From: Psychrobacillus sp. FSL K6-4046
Lineage (GTDB): Bacteria > Bacillota > Bacilli > Bacillales_A > Planococcaceae
Length of the DNA: 64,000 bases
Assembly (NCBI RefSeq): GCF_038624605.1
Contig: NZ_CP152020.1
Coordinates: forward strand, 2,907,312-2,971,311
Reading direction: 5' to 3'
Shown here one piece after another: positions 8,322 to 16,297 of the stretch. Made by a program: the position numbers and the translations under genes. The notes beneath the pieces were generated by a model. It was given only the letters and a program-made list of their open reading frames with translations, ran no database searches and was not told the DNA's origin. How positions within the stretch are numbered: the first letter of the stretch is position 1; each line of letters opens with the position of its first letter.

Positions 8322-11201
8322 ATGAAAATCTTTAAAAGTGTTCAATTAATTTTAATTGCTATCCTTATTATCGGCATAGCTACTCCTCTTTCAACAGAAG
8401 CTGCAACAGTTAAAAGTGGCGATTTAATGAAAATTAATAAGACAGTAAGCAACAGCACCCTAGTAAAAGGGGAAACAACAGATGTAACACTTACTGTAAA
8501 GGGAACTCCACAGGATTCAACTTTTGTGAAACCTAATGACGTTATCTTAATTATTGATAAGTCTGGTAGTATGCAGTCAGATAATAGACTTAATGCAGCC
8601 AAACAAGCTGCTAAAGAGTTTATAGATTTGATGGATTTGACAAAGCACGAAGTTGGTATTGTAGACTTTGATAACAATGCATACTCTTCTCCATTAACCA
8701 CAGATAAAGTAGCTGCAAAAGCATATGTAGATACTATTCAGCTGGGAGGCAATACTAATACTAGTGCTGCAATCAAATTAGCTACAACAATGCTAGCAAA
8801 TAAACGCGCTGAGGCACAACCAACCATTGTTATTATGACAGATGGAGCTGCTAACAATTCAACTGAAGCTTTAGCTGCAGCGAAAGCCGCGAAGGACGCT
8901 GGTATCACGTTCTATTCTATTGCTTTACTGGGTTCAAACGAAAATCCTGATAAAAGTGAACCTAACAAATTATTAAAAGAGATGGCATCTTCTTATGATC
9001 ACCATCATTTCGTATTAGGTTCGGTAGGCCTCTCTGATGTCTACAGAGCAATTGTAGAAGAAATTGGTCTTGCAAGTGCTTATAATGTAACAATTACAGA
9101 TACAATTTCTCCTGAGTTTGAATTGGTTCCGGGCTCATATGATCATCATATACCTAAGCCAGTTGTTTCAGGCAACACAATCAAATGGTCTATTTCTGAA
9201 TTGAAATCTAACGAACTTAGCTTCACTTACCAGGTTCGTGCCAAAGATAGTGCTACAGCTGGTAAATATACTCTAGCACAAACATCCTCAACATTCGAAA
9301 TTGGTGATGGTTCTACTTACTCGTTAAACACTACAAACCCGATTGTTGAAATTAAGAATCATGCACCAATCATTACAAGTATTAAAGAAGATAAAGGCCT
9401 TACAACAGGAGGAGAAACAGTTACGATAACTGGCCAAAACTTTTTACCTGGAGTAAAAGTATATTTTGGAACAGTATTAGGTCAAGTTGTTACAGTAACT
9501 GACAATGAAATTGTTGTGACGACACCTGCAGGTAAACAAGGATCAGTAGAGGTAAAAGTGGAAAATACAGATCGTCAGTCTACAATTGGTAGCTATAGTT
9601 ATTATGCTATTCCTACAATTACTTCTGTCTCCCCTAATGAAGGACCCTTAGAAGGCGGTAATAGTATTCTTGTTAATGGTACAAACTATATAAAAGGTGC
9701 AACAGTTTACTTTAATGGTATAAAAGCTGAAACTACATTAGTTACTGCAGGAGTGCTACGTGCAACTGCACCTGCTGCTGACAAAAGTGGACTCGTTAAT
9801 ATTAAAGTCGTTAACCCTGACAATACAAACGCAGAATTACAGAACGGGTATAATTACCTTACACCACCACCTCCACCAGAAGTTGAGCTTATTTCTCTAT
9901 CAGTTACGAGCGGTCAAATTATTGGCGGAGATTCTATATTACTAACAGGCAAAAATTTTGAACGAGGTATAAAAGCATATTTTGGCGATTTAGAAGCTAT
10001 CGTTTCCTCGTATTTATCTTCAACTTCAATACGAGTTATCGTCCCTGGCGCAATAATTCCTGGTCAAGTGACTGTTAAAGTCGTTAATCCTAGTAGCTCA
10101 ACAGCTGAACTTTCAAATGCTTATGAATATTTATCACCACCACAAAAACCAGCTGTTGAATTAGAGAATTTATCTGCAACTTCAGGTGAAATGGCCGGTA
10201 AAAACACTATTATCGTATATGGTAAAAATTTTGAAAAAGGAATTAAAATCTATTTCGCAGACCAGGAGGCAACTGGCACTACTTTCCTAAGTTCTACTAG
10301 TGTTCGAGTGACCGTCCCAGAGGCTCTTACCCCTGGATTTGTAACAATTAAAGCAGAAAATCCTGATGGTGCTACAGCCGAGTTAATAAACGGTTATGAG
10401 TACCTGGCACCACCACCGATGCCTGTTCCCGAAATAACATCATTGTCTGAAAATTCTATTCTTACTGGTACAACAAAACAAATTATTATTTATGGAAAAA
10501 ACTTATCTCCAACTTCAAAAGTCTTTTTTGGGAACCAAGAATCACCATCAACAACTTATTTATCAACTACTAAGTTACGTGCATCAGTTCCCATAAGTTT
10601 AACATCTGGAATTGTTGATGTTAAAGTAGCAAATGATGAAGGTAAATTCGGATTACTTTCAAATGGATTCACTTATACAGAACCAGTGTTAGATCCATCA
10701 CCAATTATAACCGTTCTTTCAAATTCAACGGGCTCATTCCAAGGAAATGAAACAATCACTATATTTGGGAATAATTTCCAAAAATATGCAAAAGTATATT
10801 TTGGTAACAAGTTAGCACGTGTTGTTTCGGTTACTGATACGGAAATAGTAGTTATTACACCAGCAGTCGAGGTTAAAGGCCTTACCCCTGTAAAAGTGGT
10901 TAATCCAGATAATCAAGAATACACATTACAAGATGGCTATTTATACGAAGGTATTAAGCCAACTATCACAAGTTTGTCACCCGATAACGGTGCCTCAAAG
11001 GGTGGTTATGCTGTCTTAATCTATGGAAGTAATTTTACAGCTAAAAGCATGAAAGTAACTGTGGGTGGTAAGGAAGTAGCTTACACTTATTTTAATACAG
11101 GTAGAATTAGAATAATTATTCCAGCCGGAACTCCAGGGATAGTAGATATTACTGTGGATGTTGATGGCGAATCAGCCACAACACAGTTTACTTATAACTG
11201 A
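8322..11201 (+). CDS. Secreted von Willebrand A domain protein with seven IPT/TIG repeats
   Basis: This 959-residue protein has a signal peptide (residues 1-28, ending STEAA) and a vWA domain at about 70-250 with a complete MIDAS metal site: DxSxS at D79-S83, T146 and D174 in IMTDGA. A DUF11-like beta domain (about 255-340) follows, then seven IPT/TIG immunoglobulin-like repeats to the C-terminus, each with the GxNF-x-VYFG core. No LPXTG, SLH or lipobox is visible, so how it stays on the surface is unknown. A good ribosome site (GGAAGGAATG) precedes the ATG. It lies between the flagellin-glycan operon and maf behind a sigma-D promoter, which suggests a motility-stage adhesin or a flagellum-associated protein. 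That role is inferred. Confidence 0.85.
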   Translation: MKIFKSVQLILIAILIIGIATPLSTEAATVKSGDLMKINKTVSNSTLVKGETTDVTLTVKGTPQDSTFVKPNDVILIIDKSGSMQSDNRLNAAKQAAKEFIDLMDLTKHEVGIVDFDNNAYSSPLTTDKVAAKAYVDTIQLGGNTNTSAAIKLATTMLANKRAEAQPTIVIMTDGAANNSTEALAAAKAAKDAGITFYSIALLGSNENPDKSEPNKLLKEMASSYDHHHFVLGSVGLSDVYRAIVEEIGLASAYNVTITDTISPEFELVPGSYDHHIPKPVVSGNTIKWSISELKSNELSFTYQVRAKDSATAGKYTLAQTSSTFEIGDGSTYSLNTTNPIVEIKNHAPIITSIKEDKGLTTGGETVTITGQNFLPGVKVYFGTVLGQVVTVTDNEIVVTTPAGKQGSVEVKVENTDRQSTIGSYSYYAIPTITSVSPNEGPLEGGNSILVNGTNYIKGATVYFNGIKAETTLVTAGVLRATAPAADKSGLVNIKVVNPDNTNAELQNGYNYLTPPPPPEVELISLSVTSGQIIGGDSILLTGKNFERGIKAYFGDLEAIVSSYLSSTSIRVIVPGAIIPGQVTVKVVNPSSSTAELSNAYEYLSPPQKPAVELENLSATSGEMAGKNTIIVYGKNFEKGIKIYFADQEATGTTFLSSTSVRVTVPEALTPGFVTIKAENPDGATAELINGYEYLAPPPMPVPEITSLSENSILTGTTKQIIIYGKNLSPTSKVFFGNQESPSTTYLSTTKLRASVPISLTSGIVDVKVANDEGKFGLLSNGFTYTEPVLDPSPIITVLSNSTGSFQGNETITIFGNNFQKYAKVYFGNKLARVVSVTDTEIVVITPAVEVKGLTPVKVVNPDNQEYTLQDGYLYEGIKPTITSLSPDNGASKGGYAVLIYGSNFTAKSMKVTVGGKEVAYTYFNTGRIRIIIPAGTPGIVDITVDVDGESATTQFTYN

Positions 11202-11215
11202 ATAGTATATTAAAT

Positions 11216-11255
11216 ACAACCCCCAGAAGTAATCCACACTACTTCTAGGGGTTGT
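11216..11255 (+). terminator. Intrinsic terminator after the vWA-IPT gene
   Basis: ACAACCCCCAGAAGTA pairs with TACTTCTAGGGGTTGT, giving a 16-bp stem with one mismatch and an 8-nt loop, 15 bp after the stop codon. The downstream tract (attat) is only weakly T-rich. Confidence 0.75.
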
Positions 11256-11635
11256 ATTATCCAATAAAATATTTAAAATGTATTTTAATACATATTTTAA
11301 AATCCTTAGTTAAATCAACTATTCACTGCATAATCTTCCTAAGCGCCCACTAGCCAAGAAGGGAAAAAATATCACTTCTTTACTCACGGTTTTAGTTTGA
11401 GCAGTGAAACATGACACATCTATGAAGTGAGCTTTATACGAAGTTTTTCTAGTGCTAGAGTATCAATATACTAAATTAAAATTAGCTATTCAGGTTGTTG
11501 GATATGTTGAAGCAGTAAATGTGGAAGTAGCCTCGCAGAAATAACCTATCTTTATAGTAGAGCTTATTAATTCGGTCTTATGTGTCATATGGGTAAATAA
11601 TGACAACTTTGTGATTTTTAATTAATAAATATTTT
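11256..11635. other. Gene-free spacer
   Basis: No convincing gene is visible in this 380-bp stretch. It holds a weak inverted repeat, ATGACACAT (11411-11419) and ATGTGTCAT (11580-11588), and a 30-codon open stretch ending at about 11541 that I do not recognise. It could be the trace of a decayed element or simply the 3' flank of maf. Confidence 0.4.
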
Positions 11636-13321
11636 TTAACGATTCAATCTGTTATCTTTTAATAATCCGTCACTGAAACTGAAAATTATTGAATAAAATC
11701 TATCTAATTCTTTAATTATTTCTAAAAGATCTTTGCTCAAATAATTCTTTTTATTATCCATTAATTTGAAGGTATTAGTGATTCTCTTAAATAAAAATGT
11801 AAGATATGATAGTAAAATCTCTTCTAGGACCTTATTTCCTGTTATTTTTCTATACTCTTTTAAAATTTTTTCCATATCTTTTGAATTGGCTACACCCATT
11901 TTCAAATATCTATTCAAATTAGTTAAAGCCACATTCACATCTTTTTTTAATGACCGTAATTCCAGAACAAACTCATTAAAGAATATATCGGGATCAATAT
12001 TTGCTAAAACTCTGTCTTCCATTTGAATATCTATTATTTTTTTCTCTATATTTGTTTTAACCATACTTTCTTCAATAAATCTTACCCCTTCAATTTTAGC
12101 TCCCTTTGTGGAAAGATTAAAAAGTTTTAAATCCTTCCTTAAATTTTTAATAACATACTCAAATGTTTCTAAGAATATTTTTAATGATTGTGTTGTACCT
12201 ACTTGTTTTCCTTGGTTATCTTCAACTGTAAGCTCTTGTTTCACATTTTTTGACCCATCATGTTGCTTAATTCCTTTTGCATAATAATTTCCATCTATAA
12301 GAGCCAAATCTTGACCAACAAAGTAAACTTCAGAAAAACCCAAATAATTGATTACTTGTAATGTGAAAACTGCTACACTAGGTGATGCTTTTTCGAAACT
12401 TACTAAGTTTGGAAAAATTGAAGATGTAATATGGTCTGCAGGTGATTTCACAGCAATTAACGGACCCTTATGATTCTTTTGAATATATGAATTCGAAACA
12501 GTTTCATAAATAAGTGTACCATTATATTCTAATCCACTAAAGTGTGTTTCATAGTTAACTGCTGAAGAATCTATACTTAACGTATAATCTGGCACAATAT
12601 CGTTTGTTAGTAATGCTCGCAATGAAGGGCCTAATGCAAAAAGATAAAATCCTTCCTGATTCTCTCTTATAAAATCCATATGAGTATTTAGCGATGGTCC
12701 AGAAGCGATTAGTAATGCACGTTCTCCTTTAAACTTACCCTGAAGTTCTTTCAAATTTATAGAATTTGATATAGAATTTATATTTGCAATTGGTTCTAAT
12801 ATCCAATCTTTTGCGAATTTGATTTCTGTATTATTTATTACTTGCTTAGTCTCAATACCTTCATTAATTACTTCTAAAATTTTCTTTACTTTTAATTCAT
12901 TTAATTTCATATAATTTGGATGGAACTGAATTGTAACCCCTATGCCTATAAACTTTGATAAAAAATCAGCAAATAGAATAGACGTTAAATTGTCTGCATA
13001 TAAAAATGATATTTTATTTGTTTTTGATAGTAAAATTCTGTGAAATTCTGATAATTCTACTTCTATAAAAGGTTCTATGAATAAAAAGTGTATGTTTTGT
13101 TCAAATATTTCACTTTCTAATATCTTTTCAAGCAATTTCCCATTACCGAACCCTATTAATATAACAAATTGTTTTTTAGTTTCTGCTAACTTCTTTAAGA
13201 ATCTTTCTATTTCTTTTTCAGGAGAATATAAAGAATTTAAAGGTATTTTTTGTTTATCACTTTCGTAAATATAAACTTTTTCATTAGTATTTGCTAAATC
13301 GGTACTAATTCTGTAAACCAT
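11636..13321 (-). CDS. maf: Maf-family flagellin nonulosonic acid glycosyltransferase (MptE-like/DUF115)
   Basis: This 561-residue motility accessory factor contains the MptE-like (6-hydroxymethylpterin diphosphokinase-like, DUF115) core at roughly residues 195-370. Its start is ALLIASGPSLNTHMDFI, and VYFVGQDLA comes later. Maf proteins transfer pseudaminic or legionaminic acid to serine and threonine of flagellin in the cytoplasm. Here it lies between a full legionaminic acid operon and hag, so CMP-legionaminate is the expected donor and Hag the acceptor. It starts 1 bp after the stop of the 171-residue gene at 13323, so the two are probably co-translated. Confidence 0.87.
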   Translation of the reverse strand: MVYRISTDLANTNEKVYIYESDKQKIPLNSLYSPEKEIERFLKKLAETKKQFVILIGFGNGKLLEKILESEIFEQNIHFLFIEPFIEVELSEFHRILLSKTNKISFLYADNLTSILFADFLSKFIGIGVTIQFHPNYMKLNELKVKKILEVINEGIETKQVINNTEIKFAKDWILEPIANINSISNSINLKELQGKFKGERALLIASGPSLNTHMDFIRENQEGFYLFALGPSLRALLTNDIVPDYTLSIDSSAVNYETHFSGLEYNGTLIYETVSNSYIQKNHKGPLIAVKSPADHITSSIFPNLVSFEKASPSVAVFTLQVINYLGFSEVYFVGQDLALIDGNYYAKGIKQHDGSKNVKQELTVEDNQGKQVGTTQSLKIFLETFEYVIKNLRKDLKLFNLSTKGAKIEGVRFIEESMVKTNIEKKIIDIQMEDRVLANIDPDIFFNEFVLELRSLKKDVNVALTNLNRYLKMGVANSKDMEKILKEYRKITGNKVLEEILLSYLTFLFKRITNTFKLMDNKKNYLSKDLLEIIKELDRFYSIIFSFSDGLLKDNRLNR

Positions 13322-13322
13322 C

Positions 13323-13838
13323 TTACATTACCTCATTTGTTTCATCAAAGACAAAATTTAAAACTGGAAGTAATTCATATTCTAACAAATCTAAAATATA
13401 TTCTTTGTTTCCAACTTTAGCTTGTTCAAAGGCCATAGTGGAAATATTATTAATTTGTTGGTGTGAAACTAATTCTTTTTGCAAAAAATTACCGATTTTT
13501 GAGAACTCAATTATTGCTTCCACTACTTGTACAAAATTGTCCAACATAGAAGAATAATTTTCATTCTGACGAGAAACTTCGATGTACTGTTCAACTCTAA
13601 GTATATAATTATGTAATTCTTCTTTGAACTCTCTTAATATTATAGAGCTACTTATTCCCTTTAACTTAATCTCTTTAGAATTACCTAATAATATTTCCGA
13701 TAAATCTTGAAATGAAACAGGCTCATCATTATTATTAACAAGGACAAGCTTTTTCTTAATCAAATAATCCCTTAATAGTACTTCAGCTTTCTTAGGATTT
13801 TTCTCTACTGTTATAAGATTGCCATTTACATAAATCAT
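13323..13838 (-). CDS. Unrecognised protein between hag and maf
   Basis: I do not recognise this 171-residue protein. It starts MIYVNGNLITVEKNPKKAEV, is lysine- and glutamate-rich, has no signal peptide or membrane segment, and looks mostly helical after residue 60 with leucine/isoleucine-spaced amphipathic stretches. A GGAG ribosome site precedes the ATG. It follows the hag terminator and is followed after 1 bp by maf. The tight pairing suggests a cytosolic partner of Maf, perhaps a flagellin chaperone or specificity factor. FliS/FliT, which often occupy this region, show no obvious match. Confidence 0.75.
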   Translation of the reverse strand: MIYVNGNLITVEKNPKKAEVLLRDYLIKKKLVLVNNNDEPVSFQDLSEILLGNSKEIKLKGISSSIILREFKEELHNYILRVEQYIEVSRQNENYSSMLDNFVQVVEAIIEFSKIGNFLQKELVSHQQINNISTMAFEQAKVGNKEYILDLLEYELLPVLNFVFDETNEVM

Positions 13839-13854
13839 AATTTTATCTCCAATC

Positions 13855-13888
13855 TAAAAAATAGATAGCCATTACGGCTACCTATTTT
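13855..13888 (-). terminator. Intrinsic terminator of hag
   Basis: Read on the minus strand, AAAATAGGTAGCC and GGCTATCTATTTTT form an 11-bp stem around GTAAT, with one G-T pair, running into a T-rich tract directly after the hag stop. It separates hag from the downstream gene and maf, so those need read-through or their own promoter. Confidence 0.8.
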
Positions 13889-13902
13889 CAATAGTTTACT
13901 AA

Positions 13903-14715
13903 TTAACGAAGTAATTGAAGAACACCTTGTGGTTGTTGGTTAGCTTGTGCAAGCATAGCTTGAGAAGCTTGTGTTAGGATATTATTTTTTGTGAATTCCA
14001 TCATTTCCTTAGCCATGTCAACATCACGAACACGTGATTCTGCAGCAGTTAAGTTTTCAGAAGATGTTCCTAAATTATTGATTGTGTGTTCAAGACGATT
14101 TTGAATCGCTCCTAAGTTTGCTCTTTGTGCAGAAACCATACTAATAGCTCCATCAATTGTTTTAATTGCAGCAGTTGAAGCGTCATGGTCTGTTAATGCG
14201 ACACCAGCAACTCCTAGAGTGTCGGTAGACATCTCATTAATTACCACTGAAATTGATTGACCTGAGTTAGCTCCAACTTGTAGTTTTAAGTCAGTAATAT
14301 CACCATTTAATAGTTTTTGTGTATTAAATTCTGTTGTTTCAGCAATACGATCAATTTCTTTTATTAGTTCGTCTACTTCTAATTGGACAGCAGCACGATC
14401 TTCTGCAGTATTTGTGTCGTTAGAACCTTGAACAGCTAATTCACGCATACGTTGAAGAATTGAATGTGTTTCGTTTAATGCACCTTCAGCTGTTTGAAGT
14501 AAAGAGATACCGTCTTGTGCATTTTTAGAAGCCATGTCAAGTCCGCGAACTTGTGCACGCATTTTTTCAGAAATTGCTAATCCAGCAGCGTCATCACCAG
14601 CACGGTTAATACGAAGACCTGAAGATAATTTTTCGATGCTTTTAGAAGCAGCAGCGTTGTTGGTAGTTAATTGACGGTGCGTGTTAAGCGCAGCAATGTT
14701 GTGATTAATTCTCAT
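13903..14715 (-). CDS. hag: Flagellin
   Basis: This 270-residue flagellin has the conserved D0/D1 N-terminus [16 protein letters not shown] and C-terminus ending GVLQLLR, with a short central region (about 155-205) holding the serines and threonines that could be glycosylated. The start at 14715 has a near-perfect Shine-Dalgarno (AAGGAGG, 14726-14732). An in-frame ATG at 14757 lies inside the CsrA hairpin and is rejected. Sigma-D drives expression, CsrA probably represses translation and FliW relieves it. Its position between csrA and maf fits a glycosylated filament. Confidence 0.97.
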   Translation of the reverse strand: MRINHNIAALNTHRQLTTNNAAASKSIEKLSSGLRINRAGDDAAGLAISEKMRAQVRGLDMASKNAQDGISLLQTAEGALNETHSILQRMRELAVQGSNDTNTAEDRAAVQLEVDELIKEIDRIAETTEFNTQKLLNGDITDLKLQVGANSGQSISVVINEMSTDTLGVAGVALTDHDASTAAIKTIDGAISMVSAQRANLGAIQNRLEHTINNLGTSSENLTAAESRVRDVDMAKEMMEFTKNNILTQASQAMLAQANQQPQGVLQLLR

Positions 14716-14725
14716 AATAGTATTT

Positions 14726-14764
14726 CCTCCTTGAGTGTGTGTTTGGTTCACATCCATGTGAACC
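14726..14764 (-). promoter_or_regulatory. CsrA-binding leader of hag: GGA hairpin plus Shine-Dalgarno
   Basis: The minus-strand leader has a perfect palindrome at 14764-14745, GGTTCACAT-GG-ATGTGAACC, whose loop presents GGA. The core ACATGGATGT matches the CsrA consensus ACARGGAUGU at 9 of 10 bases. The Shine-Dalgarno GGAGG (14730-14726) gives a second GGA. B. subtilis hag has the same two-site arrangement, through which CsrA blocks the ribosome. Confidence 0.75.
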
Positions 14765-14828
14765 TTTTTAGTTTGTTTACAACGTTCAGGAATCGGCCGG
14801 TATTCCTTACTTGCTGCTTACAATAATA

Positions 14829-14855
14829 ATATCGGATTGTCTTTTTGGATGTTTA
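14829..14855 (-). promoter_or_regulatory. Sigma-D promoter of hag
   Basis: On the minus strand TAAA (14855-14852), 15 bp and TCCGATAT (14836-14829) match the sigma-D consensus TAAA-N15-GCCGATAT at all positions but one. It predicts a leader of about 107 nt containing the CsrA site. Confidence 0.85.
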
Positions 14856-14871
14856 GCTTTTATAAAAACTT

Positions 14872-15093
14872 TTATTTCTTTTTTGATAGTTTATCAAAAA
14901 GAGCATGATTCAGTTTAATGGACTCTGTATTTGTTTCAGAAATGGTAAGAATAAGTTCCCCACGTAAAATTTCCATCGACTTGGGTGCTTCTATACCTAT
15001 CCTAACGGAGTCTCCTTTCACTTCTAATACTCTTATTTCAATATCATCGCCTATTTTAATTGTTTCATTGACTTTACGTGATAACACAAGCAT
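14872..15093 (-). CDS. csrA: Carbon storage regulator CsrA
   Basis: This 73-residue RNA-binding protein starts MLVLSRKVNETIKIGDDIEI and has the conserved VRIGIEAPK strand and the ILR region that contact GGA motifs. In B. subtilis CsrA represses hag translation and is sequestered by FliW. It begins 2 bp after fliW and lies just upstream of its target, whose leader has a matching hairpin. Confidence 0.96.
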   Translation of the reverse strand: MLVLSRKVNETIKIGDDIEIRVLEVKGDSVRIGIEAPKSMEILRGELILTISETNTESIKLNHALFDKLSKKK

Positions 15094-15095
15094 TT

Positions 15096-15545
15096 TTACT
15101 CCTCCTCTTTTACTAGAGATGGTTGTGAACCAATTACGTGACGTACTGAAAATTGTTGATCATTAATAATCATTTGTTTGGCCATTTTTTTGGACAAATG
15201 AAAAATAATTGGTGCTTGTAAGTTGATTGTTGAAGTTTCTAAAGGATCTTTTAATGACAAAACTCCTAAAACAAAAATATCTTCCTCTTTTTTAATATCA
15301 AGTAATTCAATTGTTGGTTCATCAATATTAAAGGAATAATTTTCTACTAAAGTATAAGGATTTGCTACAATGAGTGCAATTTCACTAACATTTGTGGATT
15401 GCAGCACTTGAAACATTGTATTTCCTTCAATAGGCAGCAAGGCAAATTCTCTTTCATCCTCAAAACCAGGAATACCTTTTGGGAAATGCCAAAGTTGCTC
15501 AGAATTTAGCTCTATTTCACCAAAAAACTTTGTTTTAATAAGCAT
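15096..15545 (-). CDS. fliW: Flagellar assembly factor FliW
   Basis: This 149-residue protein has the FliW hallmarks FGEIELN, HFPKGIPGFEDEREFALLP and the later NLQAPIIFHLSKKMAKQMI. FliW binds both flagellin and CsrA; when flagellin is secreted, FliW is freed and antagonises CsrA. It is followed by csrA with a 2-bp gap. An intrinsic terminator at 15590-15620 separates it from yviE, so partial read-through or a separate promoter is expected. Confidence 0.95.
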   Translation of the reverse strand: MLIKTKFFGEIELNSEQLWHFPKGIPGFEDEREFALLPIEGNTMFQVLQSTNVSEIALIVANPYTLVENYSFNIDEPTIELLDIKKEEDIFVLGVLSLKDPLETSTINLQAPIIFHLSKKMAKQMIINDQQFSVRHVIGSQPSLVKEEE

Positions 15546-15589
15546 ATTTTCGACTCCTTTTTCATTCTATAGATTACCATTCTATCATT

Positions 15590-15620
15590 AATAAAAAAAG
15601 ACTTGTTAATATGACAAGTC
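15590..15620 (-). terminator. Intrinsic terminator between yviE and fliW
   Basis: On the minus strand GACTTGT (15620-15614) and ACAAGTC (15606-15600) pair around a 7-nt loop and are followed by TTTTTTAT. The stem is short but the T-run is strong. Confidence 0.7.
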
Positions 15621-15651
15621 CCTTTCTAAAATCTCTCTCTTTTAAGTGAAC

Positions 15652-16206
15652 CTACCATTTAACATCAATTTTAATGGAAGGCCATTGCTCCATTTCACCA
15701 GTTACTTTGCCCGGCGTATAACGATGAACTGGTTTTTGTATCGTCACGTCATTAATAGGCTTCTGTGGTTCCACATTGATTTCAAGTGTTCCTGGTTGAA
15801 TAGATAGTTGCAGCTTCATTGGATTGGGAATGAATTTTATTCCTAGTGATTTCTTAGAACGACTACCATTCTCAATTGCTAACTGTCTAATAACATTATG
15901 CCCATTAGCAATATTGCTTAGTTCTCTTCCTTGTTTTGCTCGTCGTGCTATACCTTCCATCCCATCCTGAATACCTTGTTGAGCAAATTCTTCTGTTCGT
16001 TTAAAAACACTTTTTAAGTCCAAATCTGCTCGTACTTCTGTCGTATCAATAGAAAGCTCCGGCTTTATCGTAGAGATTTTTAAAATGGCAGCAGGTTGTT
16101 GCTGTGAAAGAATGGCACGTGGTTGTTCTATTTCCTGTGTACCTGGTGTGGTCTTGAGACCTAGAGTACCACGTACAGTAGTAATTTGTAGTTGTGGAAT
16201 ATTCAT
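15652..16206 (-). CDS. yviE: Flagellar-operon protein YviE (DUF6470)
   Basis: This 184-residue protein of unknown function matches YviE by its N-terminus (MNIPQLQITTVRGTLGLKT), length and position between flgL and fliW. It has the QPAAILKISTIKPELSIDTT region and a middle helical stretch. I chose the ATG at 16206 because AGGAGG lies 8 bp upstream; a GTG at 16215 would fall directly on that site. It may be a late flagellar or secretion-related factor, but nothing in the sequence shows this. Confidence 0.85.
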   Translation of the reverse strand: MNIPQLQITTVRGTLGLKTTPGTQEIEQPRAILSQQQPAAILKISTIKPELSIDTTEVRADLDLKSVFKRTEEFAQQGIQDGMEGIARRAKQGRELSNIANGHNVIRQLAIENGSRSKKSLGIKFIPNPMKLQLSIQPGTLEINVEPQKPINDVTIQKPVHRYTPGKVTGEMEQWPSIKIDVKW

Positions 16207-16220
16207 TAATTTCACCTCCT

Positions 16221-16253
16221 AAAGAAAGACGTTTGGATTGTAATCCAAACGTC
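16221..16253 (-). terminator. Intrinsic terminator or attenuator between flgL and yviE
   Basis: A perfect 12-bp stem, GACGTTTGGATT with AATCCAAACGTC and a very short loop, is followed on the minus strand by TTTCTTT. The yviE ribosome site starts immediately after it, so it may tune rather than stop transcription. Confidence 0.75.
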
Positions 16254-16297
16254 TTTTTAAATTTTTCACTTAATATGAACAATACTACTTAGAAACC

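Noticed and set aside
8342-8701. A 119-residue minus-strand frame
   Set aside because: It is a shadow of the vWA-domain gene, which has a signal peptide, ribosome site and promoter.
11411-11588. Terminal inverted repeats of a mobile element
   Set aside because: Only 9 bp match, there is no target duplication and no transposase remnant is recognisable between them.
14716-14757. A 14-residue N-terminal extension of flagellin
   Set aside because: The ATG lies in the CsrA hairpin without a good ribosome site; the strong AAGGAGG serves the ATG at 14715, which gives the canonical flagellin start.
16046-16282. A 78-residue minus-strand frame overlapping yviE
   Set aside because: It runs through the flgL-yviE terminator and the yviE ribosome site and is out of frame with yviE.
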